A stretch of DNA of 36,013 nucleotides. Origin: Gracilibacteraceae bacterium. Its GTDB lineage: Bacteria > Bacillota > Desulfitobacteriia > Desulfitobacteriales > Syntrophobotulaceae. Positions 7,496-16,052 of this stretch are shown here, in pieces. Location: contig JAISAH010000091.1 in assembly GCA_031266805.1 (NCBI GenBank), forward strand, positions 1-36,013. The letters are read 5' to 3'. Position 1 is the stretch's first letter. Every line of letters starts with the position of its first letter. The notes below the pieces were generated by a model, which saw only the letters and a list, made by a program, of their open reading frames with translations, ran no database searches and was not told the origin of the DNA. Both the position numbers and the translations under genes were made by a program.

Positions 7496-8206
7496 TTATC
7501 CTTTTTCTCCTTTATTTACATATTCCTTTATAACCAGCAACGCCTGCCGCAGAGCCTTGCCGCGGTGGCTGTACCTGTTTTTTTCCGCCGGGGAGAGTTC
7601 CGCCATCATCATGCCCGCTTCCGGCACCCAAAAAAGAGGGTCGTAGCCAAACCCGCCCGCGCCGCGCGGCTCCGCGGCGATTATCCCTTCCGCGACGCCC
7701 TCGACCAAACGCTCCGCGCCGTCCGGGGCCACAATGGCCATCACGCAGCGAAACCGCGCCGTACACTCCGCCGCGGGCGTCTCCCGCAAAACGTCCAGCA
7801 ATTTAGCGTTATTGCTTCGATCGCAATGCAGGTACGAGACTGCCGCTTTAGCGGCATAGTCGAGTCCGCACTGTGGCCTAGAGCGCCTTGCGCCGCAGGC
7901 GCTTAGGCGGTCTTGCCAACAGTGCATTTCGCCGGCAAAACGAGCGGAACGCACGCCGGGAGCGCCGGCCAGCGCGTCGACCTCCAGACCGGAATCATCG
8001 GCCAGAGTGATGAGGCCGGTGGCGCGGCAGGCGGCCCGGGCTTTCAATAAAGCGTTGGCCGCGAAAGTCTCGCCTGTTTCCTCGACTTCCGCCAGCGCGG
8101 GAAAATCAGCCAGCGATAAAACCTCGAACCCCTCCGGCCCGGCTAAATCCCTTATTTCCCGCAGTTTGCCGCTGTTGCGCGTCGCCAGCAAAAACAGATC
8201 AGGCAT
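7496..8206 (-). CDS. rdgB: RdgB/HAM1 non-canonical purine NTP pyrophosphatase with an in-frame insertion
   Basis: The enzyme hydrolyses dITP, ITP and XTP to monophosphates, keeping deaminated purines out of DNA and RNA. Family blocks are clear: [12 protein letters not shown] (residues 7-18), the [13 protein letters not shown] block, [12 protein letters not shown] (68-79), [13 protein letters not shown] (81-93), and near the C-terminus [15 protein letters not shown] and a SHRGKAL block. At 236 residues it is longer than the usual 195-205 because about 36 residues (about 94-129) separate SARFAGE from NNAKLLDVL, blocks that normally lie only a few residues apart. That segment is encoded by palindromic DNA (see 7811-7927) and carries no stop or frameshift. 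The ATG at 8206 overlaps the end of rph by eight bases. The surrounding motifs are intact, so activity is likely but unproven. Confidence 0.93.
   Translation of the reverse strand: MPDLFLLATRNSGKLREIRDLAGPEGFEVLSLADFPALAEVEETGETFAANALLKARAACRATGLITLADDSGLEVDALAGAPGVRSARFAGEMHCWQDRLSACGARRSRPQCGLDYAAKAAVSYLHCDRSNNAKLLDVLRETPAAECTARFRCVMAIVAPDGAERLVEGVAEGIIAAEPRGAGGFGYDPLFWVPEAGMMMAELSPAEKNRYSHRGKALRQALLVIKEYVNKGEKG
7811..7927. mobile_element. Palindromic repeat-like element inserted in frame within rdgB
   Basis: Three stem-loops are packed into about 117 bases that have no counterpart in normal rdgB genes. The first is ATTGC (7811-7815) with GCAAT (7823-7827). The second is TGCCGC with GCGGCA around TTTA (7841-7856), extended by GAC/GTC. 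The third is long and nested: GCACTGT (7868-7874) pairs with ACAGTGC (7919-7925), GG with CC, CCTA (7877-7880) with TAGG (7904-7907), and AGCGCCT (7882-7888) with AGGCGCT (7897-7903), around an 8-base loop. The extra DNA is a multiple of three and is translated as residues about 94-129 of RdgB. This resembles coding palindromic elements such as the RPE of Rickettsia, but no family match is claimed. Boundaries are approximate. Confidence 0.6.
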
Positions 8207-8936
8207 CGCCCTGCCCGCCCGGACCGGCCAGCGCCCCTTGCTGCACCGTCATCAGCCGGCGCGTTCCCTCCTCGGCCAGCAGCAGGAAACGCGCCAGCGT
8301 TTCCCGGTCAAACGGCTGTTCTTCCGCTGTCCCCTGAATCTCGACGAATTTGCCGGTGTCGGTCATCACCACGTTCATGTCCACCTCGGCGCGGGAATCT
8401 TCCCCATAATCCAAATCCAGCAAAGCTTCTCCGTCCACCAGACCGACCGAAACGGCCGCCACGCTGCCAATCAGCGGATTGGCCCGCAGCGAACGCCGGT
8501 GCAACAAACTTTGCACCGCCTGATATAAAGCGACATAGGCGCCCGTCACCGACGCGGTCCGCGTCCCCCCGTCCGCTTGCAGGACGTCGCAATCGATCCA
8601 GATCGTACGCTCGCCTAATTTGCTCGTATCCACCACCGCCCGCAGCGCCCGGCCGATCAGGCGCTGGATCTCCATCGTCCGCCCCGACTGGCGGCCCCGG
8701 CTCGCCTCCCGCTGAGCGCGCGGCTGCGTGGAGCCGGGCAGCATGGAATATTCAGCCGTCACCCAGCCCTTGCCCGCGCCTTTCAAAAAAGGCGGCACTC
8801 TATCCTCGATCGAGGCTGTGCAGAGTACCGCCGTTTTTCCCATTCTAATCAGCACGGAACCCGGCGCTTGCGTGTAGCCGCACACCATGCTGACGGGACG
8901 CAGTTCATCCTCGGTTCGGCCATCCGCTCTTATCAT
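8199..8936 (-). CDS. rph: Ribonuclease PH
   Basis: This phosphorolytic 3'-5' exoribonuclease trims tRNA 3' ends and degrades structured RNA, using phosphate to release nucleoside diphosphates. The sequence shows the N-terminal [13 protein letters not shown] block, then [32 protein letters not shown], the arginine-rich stretch around [20 protein letters not shown], and [19 protein letters not shown]. The ATG at 8936 was chosen over an upstream in-frame one at 9014. MIRADGRT is the conserved N-terminus, AAAGGA lies about 12 bases before it, and it makes a 4-base ATGA overlap with the preceding gene. The resulting 245 residues match the family. The 3' end overlaps rdgB by eight bases, and rph-rdgB adjacency is common in Bacillota. 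Confidence 0.96.
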   Translation of the reverse strand: MIRADGRTEDELRPVSMVCGYTQAPGSVLIRMGKTAVLCTASIEDRVPPFLKGAGKGWVTAEYSMLPGSTQPRAQREASRGRQSGRTMEIQRLIGRALRAVVDTSKLGERTIWIDCDVLQADGGTRTASVTGAYVALYQAVQSLLHRRSLRANPLIGSVAAVSVGLVDGEALLDLDYGEDSRAEVDMNVVMTDTGKFVEIQGTAEEQPFDRETLARFLLLAEEGTRRLMTVQQGALAGPGGQGDA

Positions 8937-9679
8937 TTTACCAATCCGTCCTTTCTGAAAAACAGGGCGGCCCCGCCGGCTAACACTCCCGCTCCGCCGG
9001 CGCAAATCGTCCATAACCGCAATATCTCCTCCACCAGATCGAAAAAAAAGCCTTCCGGGAACATGACGATCATCCTGTCCGTCTCCGGATCCAGCAGCCA
9101 GAGATCATTCGTGAAAAACACCCCGTGAAAATTCGTCCAAAACGCCGTAAAATCACGCGTAATCACCGCCACCAGCACTAAAAAAACCCCGGCCGCCGCG
9201 GCCAGCGCCTTAAGATAGCCCCGGCCCCAAGCGGCGGCCCCCCGGCGCCAGCCGCGCCGCCAAACCAACAGTCCCGCGCCCAGCAGACCGAGCGCCGCCC
9301 CGGCGGCGCCGGCCCTGAGCATATGTCCGTACAACAGCCGCACATCGACCATATGCGTTTTTTCTCTTTCATTAAACATCTCTTGCGTTCGCCCGGCGAT
9401 CACCGCCCGTATGTTCATGTCCGGCGCCTCGCCCCGCAAATAGGACAAGAGCTGCGCCGTCGCCGCCAAGAGATCCGGGCCGCTCATGCCCAGGGCGGCC
9501 GCGTTCCCGTATTTGGCATATTCAGCCGCGTAAAAATCCATATCCGCGGCTTTATAAGCGACGGCGCCGACGAGCAGAGCGCCTATCAGCGCTATCCCCG
9601 CGACAAAGCCGGTCAGAGCGGTCAAACGGCGCGTCAGCCCCCGATCCGCCGCCAATATTCCTTCTCGCTCATAACACAC
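8933..9679 (-). CDS. TIGR01906 (DUF1461) family integral membrane protein
   Basis: This 248-residue protein has about four membrane segments, at residues roughly 18-42, 120-140, 155-175 and 220-240. A soluble region after the first carries the family pattern: [18 protein letters not shown], and [16 protein letters not shown]. It then has [30 protein letters not shown] before the last segment, which is the strongest hallmark of the DUF1461/TIGR01906 family. The biochemical function of the family is unknown. The first codon is GTG at 9679, overlapping the preceding gene by 11 bases. No clear ribosome binding site precedes it, and a TTG at 9655 after GAAGGA is an alternative. The stop overlaps the start of rph (ATGA). 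Its place among envelope genes suggests an envelope role, but that is only context. Confidence 0.85.
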   Translation of the reverse strand: MCYEREGILAADRGLTRRLTALTGFVAGIALIGALLVGAVAYKAADMDFYAAEYAKYGNAAALGMSGPDLLAATAQLLSYLRGEAPDMNIRAVIAGRTQEMFNEREKTHMVDVRLLYGHMLRAGAAGAALGLLGAGLLVWRRGWRRGAAAWGRGYLKALAAAAGVFLVLVAVITRDFTAFWTNFHGVFFTNDLWLLDPETDRMIVMFPEGFFFDLVEEILRLWTICAGGAGVLAGGAALFFRKDGLVK

Positions 9680-10409
9680 TGGCCGCGTAGGCGGCGATAG
9701 CCGCGTAGCCCTCTTTGCTGGGATATTTGGAGTTATCAGGCGCCGCGTACTGCGTAAGCAGTTGTTCGCCGTCGCCGCAAAGCGTCGGCTTGAAATCGAG
9801 CAGCATGATGTTTTTTTCCGCCGCGTAGGATCGGAGCCAGGCGCGATATTCCGCGATCCGTTCCGTGACGCCCGGGAAAGGCAGCGGCAGGGCGAGAATG
9901 GGTTTGATATGTGAAGCCTCCGCCTTATTTATCAAGGCGATCATGTCGCGCTGATAATCTTCCAGCGAGCGGCCCTCGTTATTATCCAGCGCGTCGCCGT
10001 TGCCGGCCAGAATAATCACCCGACCGGGCTGCTCCGCCAGCACATCGGCGTCAAAGCGCTCCAGCAGTTTATAACTCGGCTGCGCCGTCGCCCCTTTGTT
10101 GATCACTTCCACTTTGATCAGCGTTTGCAGGACCGCCGGCCAGGAATCTTCCGCCTGGCCCGGATACCCCAATGTAAACGAGTCTCCGAAACAAACTATT
10201 TTTGTGTTCACCGGTTCGACCGACGCGTCGCCGCCCTCCTGTTCAGGCGCAGAGGTCAGATCGCCTTCAGCCGCCGGTTCGCCGCCGCCGGTCCCTCCGA
10301 CCTGTTCGGGCTCGCCCCGCCACAATTGGATCAGGCCGACCACGGCTATGATCAAAGTGATGAGCGCCGCCGTCTGTATGATTCTGATCGCCGAGCGATA
10401 AGTGCGCAC
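9669..10409 (-). CDS. SGNH/GDSL-hydrolase-like protein, membrane-anchored
   Basis: The 246-residue protein has one N-terminal membrane segment (about 10-30), a Gly/Glu/Pro-rich linker (31-66) and an extracytoplasmic SGNH fold. Block I is CFGDSFTLGYPG with the nucleophile Ser77. Block II is a Gly near 106 (NKGAT), and block III is GNGDA (136-140), where the family has G-x-N-D. The C-terminal block, normally D-x-x-H-P, reads DNSKYPSKEGY (225-235), so the positions of the catalytic Asp and His hold Asn226 and Tyr229. Such proteins usually remove acyl or acetyl groups from lipids or glycans. Here catalysis may be lost or use other residues. The gene sits 22 bases after the S41 peptidase-like gene and overlaps the TIGR01906 gene. 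Confidence 0.82.
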   Translation of the reverse strand: MRTYRSAIRIIQTAALITLIIAVVGLIQLWRGEPEQVGGTGGGEPAAEGDLTSAPEQEGGDASVEPVNTKIVCFGDSFTLGYPGQAEDSWPAVLQTLIKVEVINKGATAQPSYKLLERFDADVLAEQPGRVIILAGNGDALDNNEGRSLEDYQRDMIALINKAEASHIKPILALPLPFPGVTERIAEYRAWLRSYAAEKNIMLLDFKPTLCGDGEQLLTQYAAPDNSKYPSKEGYAAIAAYAASVL

Positions 10410-10431
10410 AAAAAATCCTCCTTTACCTGTT

Positions 10432-12057
10432 TTACCTGTCTGCCGCCGCGCGAATGACAGCCAGTTCCGGCGGGATATCCCGCCCGGCCAGATCTTTCAG
10501 CCCGTGCAGCACCAGCCAGTAATCAGCGCCGGGGGTCAGCGGTTCGCCCGGCCGCAGTTCCAACGCGCCGTCGCTGTTAGCGGCGAGCGTATAAGGCAGG
10601 CGCCGGCCGGTTTGCGCGTTTATGAGTTCCACACGCTCCCGCGTCGCGGTCATCCAGTCCACCTCTAAACTGGCGCTTATGGTAAACACTTTATCGGGAA
10701 GAACATTGTTCAAAATGCCCGCGCTCCGGTAACCGGGGTAATAGAGATAATGCGAATGCAGTCCAGATGGAAGATATTCCCATCCGGCGGCCGTCCCTCG
10801 GTCTAGGGCGACGTCTTTCTCTAGGGCAAGTATCAGGCGGCCGGCCAGCCAAAAGTTTTCCGTACGCAAATCATCAAGGGAAACAGTGTAGAGACCGGCA
10901 GGCGTGTGTACGCGGATATAGCCGTCCGCCCCGCCGCTTGCCGCCGCGCTGTGCGTGTTCAGCAGCAGAGCGCCCACGTTCAGGGCTTCCTCGCCCGGCA
11001 CCGCCAATTGCGGCGCTATGCCGACCTGATCAATGGCGCCGTGCTGCGGAGAAAAAAAGCGGTAGATCGTCATTTTCAGATAATCACCGTTGGAAAGACG
11101 GAATATTTGCTTCACTTTCCCCGATCCGTATGTGTTGCCGCCGACCAAGAGCGCGCGCCTGTAATCGCGCAGGGCGCCCGTCACCACTTCGGAGGAGCTG
11201 GCGGAATAGTTGTCGGTCAGCAGCACCATCGGCTCGGTGAAGCGCGTTTCCTGACTGACGGCGGGGACGGCCTCGCTGGACTGGTAATCTTCCATGATCA
11301 TGGCGGTTTGGCTGCCGATAAAATAACCGAGCAGATCCAGCGCTTCTTCCGTATAGCCGCCCGTATTGCCGCGCAAATCCAGGATCCAGCAGTCGGCGCC
11401 CGCCGCGCGCAGTTCCCGCGCTTCCCAGATAAATTCTTCCGTCAGCGTCATGCCGAAAGAACTCAGGGCCACATAGCCGATATGCCCGTCTAAAAGCGTC
11501 CCTTCCGCGAGCGGCATGGAGAGAATCTTTCGCGTCAAGGTAAATTCCAGCGTTTCTTCCCCGCGCTGCACGGTTATCCGGATCTGGCTCTCCGGCTCCC
11601 CGCGCAAAAGGGCGGTGGACTCGTCCGTCGACATACCGGCCAGTCTCACGCCGTCCGCGGCGGTGACGACGTCGCCGGGCCGCACGCCCTGCTCATAGGC
11701 GGAATAACCGTTCAGCACGTCCGTCACCCGCAGACCGCTGTCCGTTCCCTCGATCACGATTCCGACCATGCCGGTCGCCGACTCATTGTCAATAGAACCG
11801 ATGAAGCGGTCATACTGGTCATTGCTCAAATATTCCGTGTCCGGGTCGCGCAAAAGGCTGATCATGCTCTCCACGCTATTCGCGTTCAATACGTCCGGCC
11901 TCAGTTCATCCACATAATAGATCGTCAGCAGTTCGCGCACCTCCGTCAAAAGGTCTTCGCCGCTGTCAGCGGCGAGAACCGCCGGCTGAGGCAGAAGGGC
12001 AACTAAGAGCAGCGTCAGCGCGCATATCCATTTTGCCGTTTGCCTGATATAGTTCAT
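10432..12057 (-). CDS. S41 (C-terminal processing) peptidase-like protein with PDZ domain
   Basis: The protein is exported: a signal peptide covers about residues 1-30, ending PAVLAA. A PDZ domain follows (about 95-185, with SAYEQGVRPGDVVTAADG), then an S41 core with DLRGNTGGYTEEALDLL and NYSASSSEVVTGAL, whose middle serine is the nucleophile. The C-terminal 90 residues form an Ig-like SbsA-type domain similar to those of the macroglobulin here. The usual F-G-K-G-x-V-Q motif reads YGSGKVKQ, so the catalytic Lys position is Ser and a Lys sits two residues later. ATG 12057 (541 residues) is preferred over 12063, because GAAAGGA abuts the latter but is properly spaced from the former. Family members cleave periplasmic or cell-surface proteins near their C-termini. 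Confidence 0.88.
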   Translation of the reverse strand: MNYIRQTAKWICALTLLLVALLPQPAVLAADSGEDLLTEVRELLTIYYVDELRPDVLNANSVESMISLLRDPDTEYLSNDQYDRFIGSIDNESATGMVGIVIEGTDSGLRVTDVLNGYSAYEQGVRPGDVVTAADGVRLAGMSTDESTALLRGEPESQIRITVQRGEETLEFTLTRKILSMPLAEGTLLDGHIGYVALSSFGMTLTEEFIWEARELRAAGADCWILDLRGNTGGYTEEALDLLGYFIGSQTAMIMEDYQSSEAVPAVSQETRFTEPMVLLTDNYSASSSEVVTGALRDYRRALLVGGNTYGSGKVKQIFRLSNGDYLKMTIYRFFSPQHGAIDQVGIAPQLAVPGEEALNVGALLLNTHSAAASGGADGYIRVHTPAGLYTVSLDDLRTENFWLAGRLILALEKDVALDRGTAAGWEYLPSGLHSHYLYYPGYRSAGILNNVLPDKVFTISASLEVDWMTATRERVELINAQTGRRLPYTLAANSDGALELRPGEPLTPGADYWLVLHGLKDLAGRDIPPELAVIRAAADR

Positions 12058-12083
12058 GATCATTCCTTTCGTCGAGGTTCAGA

Positions 12084-12099
12084 CCCGGCGTCAGCCGGG
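12084..12099. other. Stem-loop between the EAL-HDOD and S41 genes
   Basis: CCCGGC (12084-12089) and GCCGGG (12094-12099) form a six-pair GC stem with a GTCA loop. The T-rich run (GTTTATTTT, 12102-12110) follows on the plus strand, where no gene would need terminating, and not on the minus strand, along which the flanking genes are read. It is therefore not a convincing terminator for the operon. It may be an mRNA-processing or stability hairpin in the leader of the S41 gene. Confidence 0.45.
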
Positions 12100-12123
12100 G
12101 CGTTTATTTTCACGCGCCGCGCC

Positions 12124-13335
12124 TCATATAAAAACCGAATCCGCGTAAGCTATGGCTTCCATATAATAGTCGGCTATTTCCTCTGATGATATCTTTTCCT
12201 TGTCGGTGATTTCAAAAGCTTCATCCCAGCTGCCCGCTTCGTACAGGAGCGTAAAGCGCAAGATCCGCCCCAGCAGATTATCGGCGCCGAGCAGCGCCTC
12301 TTTCACTTCCGGCGACATGTTGAGTTCTTCCAATACCAGAGACAGATTTTCGTCCAAGACCGCGTCTATCATGGAAAACATGCCGGTCGTAAAGGCTTCT
12401 TCCGGCGAAACGCGCGGCCCGATCTTCTGCGCCAGTTTTTCGGCGAACACGCCCCGGACCAAAGCCATGCGCGCCAATTCCTCCATTTCTTTATCCACCG
12501 TTTCCCTGATGAACAGCAAAGTCACCCAGCGGTTGATCTCTTTGAGCCCAAGGCGCACTAAAGCGTTTTCCAGGGAACTGGCGCGGTAGCCGGCGTAATA
12601 GGCGGCGCTGTTCATCTGGTTCAAAAAACGGAAACTCAGACTTATATCATTGCGGATGATTTTAGCCAGTTCGCTAAAATCAGGTTCCGGCCGGCGCAAT
12701 TCCCGCATGACCCGCAGAAAAGTGTTGGAGGAAACATCCAGCGTCGCTTTGGACAATACGGTCGGTTTAGCGAAATAATAGCCTTGAAACAAAGTATAGC
12801 CGTCCGCTATGGCCCGGCGGAACTCCGCTTCCGTTTCCACTTTTTCCGCCAGCAGCGTGATTTCCCGGCGCAGCAGATCTCTGGCTATCTCGGTGCGCGC
12901 GGCTTCATCCAAAAGCTGGAAATCGACTTTGACGATATCGATATAATCAAATATTTCTTCATTTTGGACTTCGCCGATATAATCATCAAGGGCGATAATG
13001 TATTTCTGCCGTTTCAGTTCTTCGATCTGCGCCAGCACTTCTCCGTCTATTTCCACGTCTTCCAGTATTTCGATGACAAACTCGCTGGGATCAAGCAGCG
13101 AAGGCAGAGCGCCCAGCAGAAGCGAGCGCGTAAAATTGACAAACCCGTACTTGCCGTTCGTCAAATTATGCATACCAAAAGCCGTGACGGCGTCCGCCAC
13201 CACAGCCTTGGTCGCTTTACTGCCATCCGTGTTCGCGCTGTAAGCTATCGCTCCCTCATCCCGGTACAACAGCTCATAAGCGCGTAATTCGCGATTAGCG
13301 TTAAAAATCGGCTGTCTCGCCACATGCACTTTCAT
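12124..13335 (-). CDS. EAL-HDOD domain signalling protein (YuxH type)
   Basis: The protein has 403 residues from the ATG at 13335, which follows AAGGA by about seven bases and overlaps the helicase stop by one base (TAATG). The N-terminal half (about 1-195) is a degenerate EAL fold: VARQPIFNANRELRAYELLYR replaces the catalytic E-x-L-x-R context, followed by VNFTRSLLL, ALDDY, IVKVDF, AEKVET and FQGYYFAKP. The C-terminal half is an HDOD domain (about 200-400, with RNDISLSFRFLNQMNSAAYY and LGLKEINRWVTLLFI). This two-domain class is widespread and generally thought not to hydrolyse cyclic di-GMP, because metal ligands are missing. It probably acts by binding proteins or nucleotides. Being wedged between a helicase and envelope genes does not reveal its partner. 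Confidence 0.9.
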   Translation of the reverse strand: MKVHVARQPIFNANRELRAYELLYRDEGAIAYSANTDGSKATKAVVADAVTAFGMHNLTNGKYGFVNFTRSLLLGALPSLLDPSEFVIEILEDVEIDGEVLAQIEELKRQKYIIALDDYIGEVQNEEIFDYIDIVKVDFQLLDEAARTEIARDLLRREITLLAEKVETEAEFRRAIADGYTLFQGYYFAKPTVLSKATLDVSSNTFLRVMRELRRPEPDFSELAKIIRNDISLSFRFLNQMNSAAYYAGYRASSLENALVRLGLKEINRWVTLLFIRETVDKEMEELARMALVRGVFAEKLAQKIGPRVSPEEAFTTGMFSMIDAVLDENLSLVLEELNMSPEVKEALLGADNLLGRILRFTLLYEAGSWDEAFEITDKEKISSEEIADYYMEAIAYADSVFI

Positions 13336-14780
13336 TAATTTTTCCTTTGCGGCCAATACCCTTTTTCTCTTCTGGCGCCGGAAGCTTCCGCCCGCTCGGT
13401 GCGGCGCGGGCCGTAGCCCTGACGACGGCCGTTAAAAGAAGCGGCGCGCGGCCGCCGGCTCGGCAGTGGCATTTCTTCAGTCAAAACGACCGGCGTGGCG
13501 TCCGGTTCTTTAGTCAGCAATTTCAGCGCCGCGGCAAGCAGCGTCACGGAATCTGTTTCTTCCAGCAGTTCTTCCGCCAGCGGCTGATAATCAAAATATT
13601 GTTTGGCCGCCACGGCCTCGAGCAGGCGGTCCGCCGTCAGGCGCAGCTGCCCTTGCAGCGCGTCCGCCATGGAAGGCAGGGGCTGGCGTTTCATTTTTTT
13701 ATTGGTAATGGTTTCGATCAGACGCAAATGCCCGATCTCCCGCGGCGTCACAAAGGTGACCGCCAGACCGCTTTTACCGGCGCGGCCCGTCCGTCCTATC
13801 CGATGGACGTAACTCTCCGGATCCTGCGGCACGTCAAAATTATAAATATGCGTGACGCCGCTGATATCCAGGCCTCTGGCCGCCACGTCCGTCGCCACCA
13901 GAATATCGACCGTCCCGTTGCGGAAACGGCGCATCACGCTGTCCCGCCGCGTTTGGGCCAGGTCGCCGTGGATACCCTCCGCCGAGTAGCCGCGCTTGCT
14001 CAAGGCTTCGTACAGCTCATCCACGCGCCGTTTTGTGCGGCCGAAAACAATGGCCGCGTCCGGCGACTGTATGTCCAGCAGGCGGCACAGCGCGTCAAAC
14101 TTGAATTTTTCCGGCAATTCGATATACTGCTGCTCGGTGTTCGGCACGGTGACTTCTTTAGGCTGGATGCTGATGTACTGCGGCTCGCGCATAAAACGCC
14201 GGCTGAGTTCCTGCACGGCGCGCGGCATAGTGGCGGAGAACAGCATGGTTTGTCGCTCTTTCGGCACTTCCTGCAAGATGGTCTCAATATCTTCCACAAA
14301 ACCCATACTGAGCATTTCATCGGCTTCATCCAGCACGACGATTTCGATCTGCTGTAAGCGCAAGGTTTGCCGGCGCATGTGATCCATGAGACGGCCGGGC
14401 GTGCCGACCACGATCTGCGGCTTGTTGCGCAGGGCCCGGAATTGACGCTCAATATCCTGGCCGCCGTAAATCGGCAAAGCGCGGATCCGTTTGTACTGGC
14501 CGATGCGGTTCAGCTCCTCCGCCACCTGGATAGCCAATTCGCGCGTGGGCGTGACGACAAGCGCCGCGATATAGCCGGCGTCCGCGCGCAGTTTTTCTGT
14601 GATCGGGATGCCAAACGCGGCCGTTTTGCCTGTGCCGGTCTGAGCCTGACCGATAAAATCCCTGCCTTGCAGGGCCAGCGGTATGGCGCGTGACTGGATG
14701 GGCGTCATTTCCTCAAACCCCATGGCCGCCACCGCCCGTTCCACCGGGCTGCTCAGGTTAAGTTCCGAAAAATTGGACAC
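13335..14780 (-). CDS. DEAD-box ATP-dependent RNA helicase
   Basis: All core motifs are visible in order in this 481-residue protein: the Q-motif region [25 protein letters not shown] (46-53), PTRELA, GTPGRL, DEAD near 150, [27 protein letters not shown] and [10 protein letters not shown]. The tail after about 440 is basic and rich in Arg and Gly ([16 protein letters not shown]), typical of CshA/DeaD-type helicases that remodel RNA in ribosome assembly, cold adaptation or the degradosome. The start is GTG at 14780, with GAGGAG about eight bases upstream. It follows fprA after 16 bases and is followed at once by the EAL-HDOD gene. The subfamily (CshA versus DeaD) is not resolved. Confidence 0.95.
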   Translation of the reverse strand: MSNFSELNLSSPVERAVAAMGFEEMTPIQSRAIPLALQGRDFIGQAQTGTGKTAAFGIPITEKLRADAGYIAALVVTPTRELAIQVAEELNRIGQYKRIRALPIYGGQDIERQFRALRNKPQIVVGTPGRLMDHMRRQTLRLQQIEIVVLDEADEMLSMGFVEDIETILQEVPKERQTMLFSATMPRAVQELSRRFMREPQYISIQPKEVTVPNTEQQYIELPEKFKFDALCRLLDIQSPDAAIVFGRTKRRVDELYEALSKRGYSAEGIHGDLAQTRRDSVMRRFRNGTVDILVATDVAARGLDISGVTHIYNFDVPQDPESYVHRIGRTGRAGKSGLAVTFVTPREIGHLRLIETITNKKMKRQPLPSMADALQGQLRLTADRLLEAVAAKQYFDYQPLAEELLEETDSVTLLAAALKLLTKEPDATPVVLTEEMPLPSRRPRAASFNGRRQGYGPRRTERAEASGARREKGYWPQRKN

Positions 14781-14796
14781 TGATTTCTCCTCGCTC

Positions 14797-15987
14797 CTAT
14801 TCTGTCTGGGATGTTCCCAAATACGGCCTTACGCCTTGCTCGACATGCGCGCTCAACGATTGCAGCTGATCCTCGCCTGGGATATATTGGATCCGCACGC
14901 TGTCCAGCATCTCCACCCCGGCTTCACGCATGATCTTATCTATAATGCCCACACTCTGACCTCCCCAACCGTATGAGCCGAACGCGAACCCGACGCGGTT
15001 TTTCGGCGCCAGCCCGGCCAAATAGGTCAGAAATTGGGAAACCGTGGGCATGATGCCGTTATTTAAAGTGGGCGAACCGACAAAAATAAATTTGGAAAGG
15101 AGTACAGCCGTCATGATGTCCGATACATGCGTCGTCTTCAGATTGCACATTTTCGCCGGCACGCCGGCGTGCTCCAGGGCGTCGCCTACGCGCAAAGCCA
15201 TCGTTTCCGTCGAGTGCCACATGGAGTCATACACCACGACCGCCTTGTTTTCCGGCTGGTCGGCCGACCATTTTTTATACCAGCCGACGACGGTTGGCAC
15301 ATCCCGGCGCCAGATCAGCCCGTGGCTGGGGGCGACGACCGCGATATCCAAACCGGCGGCCGCGGCCAGCGCCTTTTGCGTCTGCGCGCCGTAAGGCATG
15401 ACTATATTGGCGTAATATTTGGCCGCTTCTTCTTCCACGACGCCGAGCGAAACCTCGTCGGCAAAACGCTCCGACGAGGCCAGATGTTCGCCGAAAGCGT
15501 CATTGGAAAAGAGTATCTTCTCCTCGGGGCAATATGTCAGCATATTATCCGGCCAATGCACCATCGGCGTGCTGACAAAAGCCAAATTGCGCCGGCCGAT
15601 ATTTAAGGAGTCTCCGGTTTTGACGGTATGGAAGTCCCAGTCCTGTTTATAATGCAAACGCAGACCTTTTTCCCCCTGCGGCGAAGTATAAACAGCCGCG
15701 CGCGGCAATTTTTCCATGAGCAGGGGCAGGGCGCCGGAATGATCCATTTCCACGTGATTGGAAATAACGACGCTTATTTTCGCCGGATCGACGATCTCAG
15801 AAACGCGCGCCATCATTTCATTAAAAAAGGGGGCTTTTACAGTATCGATCAAAGTGATTTTGTCGTCTATGATCAAATACGCGTTGTAAGTCGATCCCCG
15901 CAATGTCGAATATCCGTGAAAATTACGCGTATCCCAGTCCACGGCTCCAACCCACCAGATACCGTCCGCTACTTTAACCGGCTTCAT
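14797..15987 (-). CDS. fprA: FprA family A-type flavodiiron protein
   Basis: This 396-residue protein has a metallo-beta-lactamase-like diiron domain (about 1-250) and a flavodoxin domain (about 251-390). Diiron ligands are visible in NHVEMDHSG (His78, Glu80, Asp82, His83), in the [11 protein letters not shown] block and in the later SNDAFGEH and APSHGLIW segments. The FMN-binding loop is [12 protein letters not shown], and the flavin-contacting SPTLNNG and GSYGWGGQS segments follow. The enzyme reduces O2 to water and/or NO to N2O in the cytoplasm of anaerobes, receiving electrons from rubredoxin. The rubredoxin-flavin reductase at 29855 is a plausible donor. The gene heads the leftward cluster and has its own promoter candidate and a repeated leader motif. 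The ribosome binding site is weak (GGGGGTG). Confidence 0.96.
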   Translation of the reverse strand: MKPVKVADGIWWVGAVDWDTRNFHGYSTLRGSTYNAYLIIDDKITLIDTVKAPFFNEMMARVSEIVDPAKISVVISNHVEMDHSGALPLLMEKLPRAAVYTSPQGEKGLRLHYKQDWDFHTVKTGDSLNIGRRNLAFVSTPMVHWPDNMLTYCPEEKILFSNDAFGEHLASSERFADEVSLGVVEEEAAKYYANIVMPYGAQTQKALAAAAGLDIAVVAPSHGLIWRRDVPTVVGWYKKWSADQPENKAVVVYDSMWHSTETMALRVGDALEHAGVPAKMCNLKTTHVSDIMTAVLLSKFIFVGSPTLNNGIMPTVSQFLTYLAGLAPKNRVGFAFGSYGWGGQSVGIIDKIMREAGVEMLDSVRIQYIPGEDQLQSLSAHVEQGVRPYLGTSQTE

Positions 15988-16009
15988 GCCGCACCCCCAT
16001 ACAATACAA

Positions 16010-16042
16010 TTTAGAGCAGCCCCAGGACATATTTTAGAGCAG
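16010..16042. repeat. 10-bp direct repeat in the fprA leader
   Basis: TTTAGAGCAG occurs at 16010-16019 and again at 16033-16042, 23 bases apart (about two helical turns). Both copies continue with a similar pyrimidine/C-rich pair. The second copy lies just downstream of the fprA -10 candidate. Repeats with this spacing suit a regulator binding as two units, but no regulator is identified. Confidence 0.5.
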
Positions 16043-16052
16043 TCCTCATTTA

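Noticed and set aside
7496-8206. rdgB as a pseudogene disrupted by the insertion
   Set aside because: The insertion preserves the frame, contains no stop, and all flanking family motifs are intact.
8937-9014. Upstream start for rph at 9014
   Set aside because: It would add 26 residues not seen in the family and overlap the preceding membrane-protein gene by 82 bases; the ATG at 8936 has a ribosome binding site and a 4-base overlap.
12084-12110. GC stem-loop followed by a T-rich run, as a rho-independent terminator
   Set aside because: The T-run follows the stem only on the plus strand, where no gene ends. On the strand of the flanking genes it is preceded by A-rich sequence and not followed by T residues.
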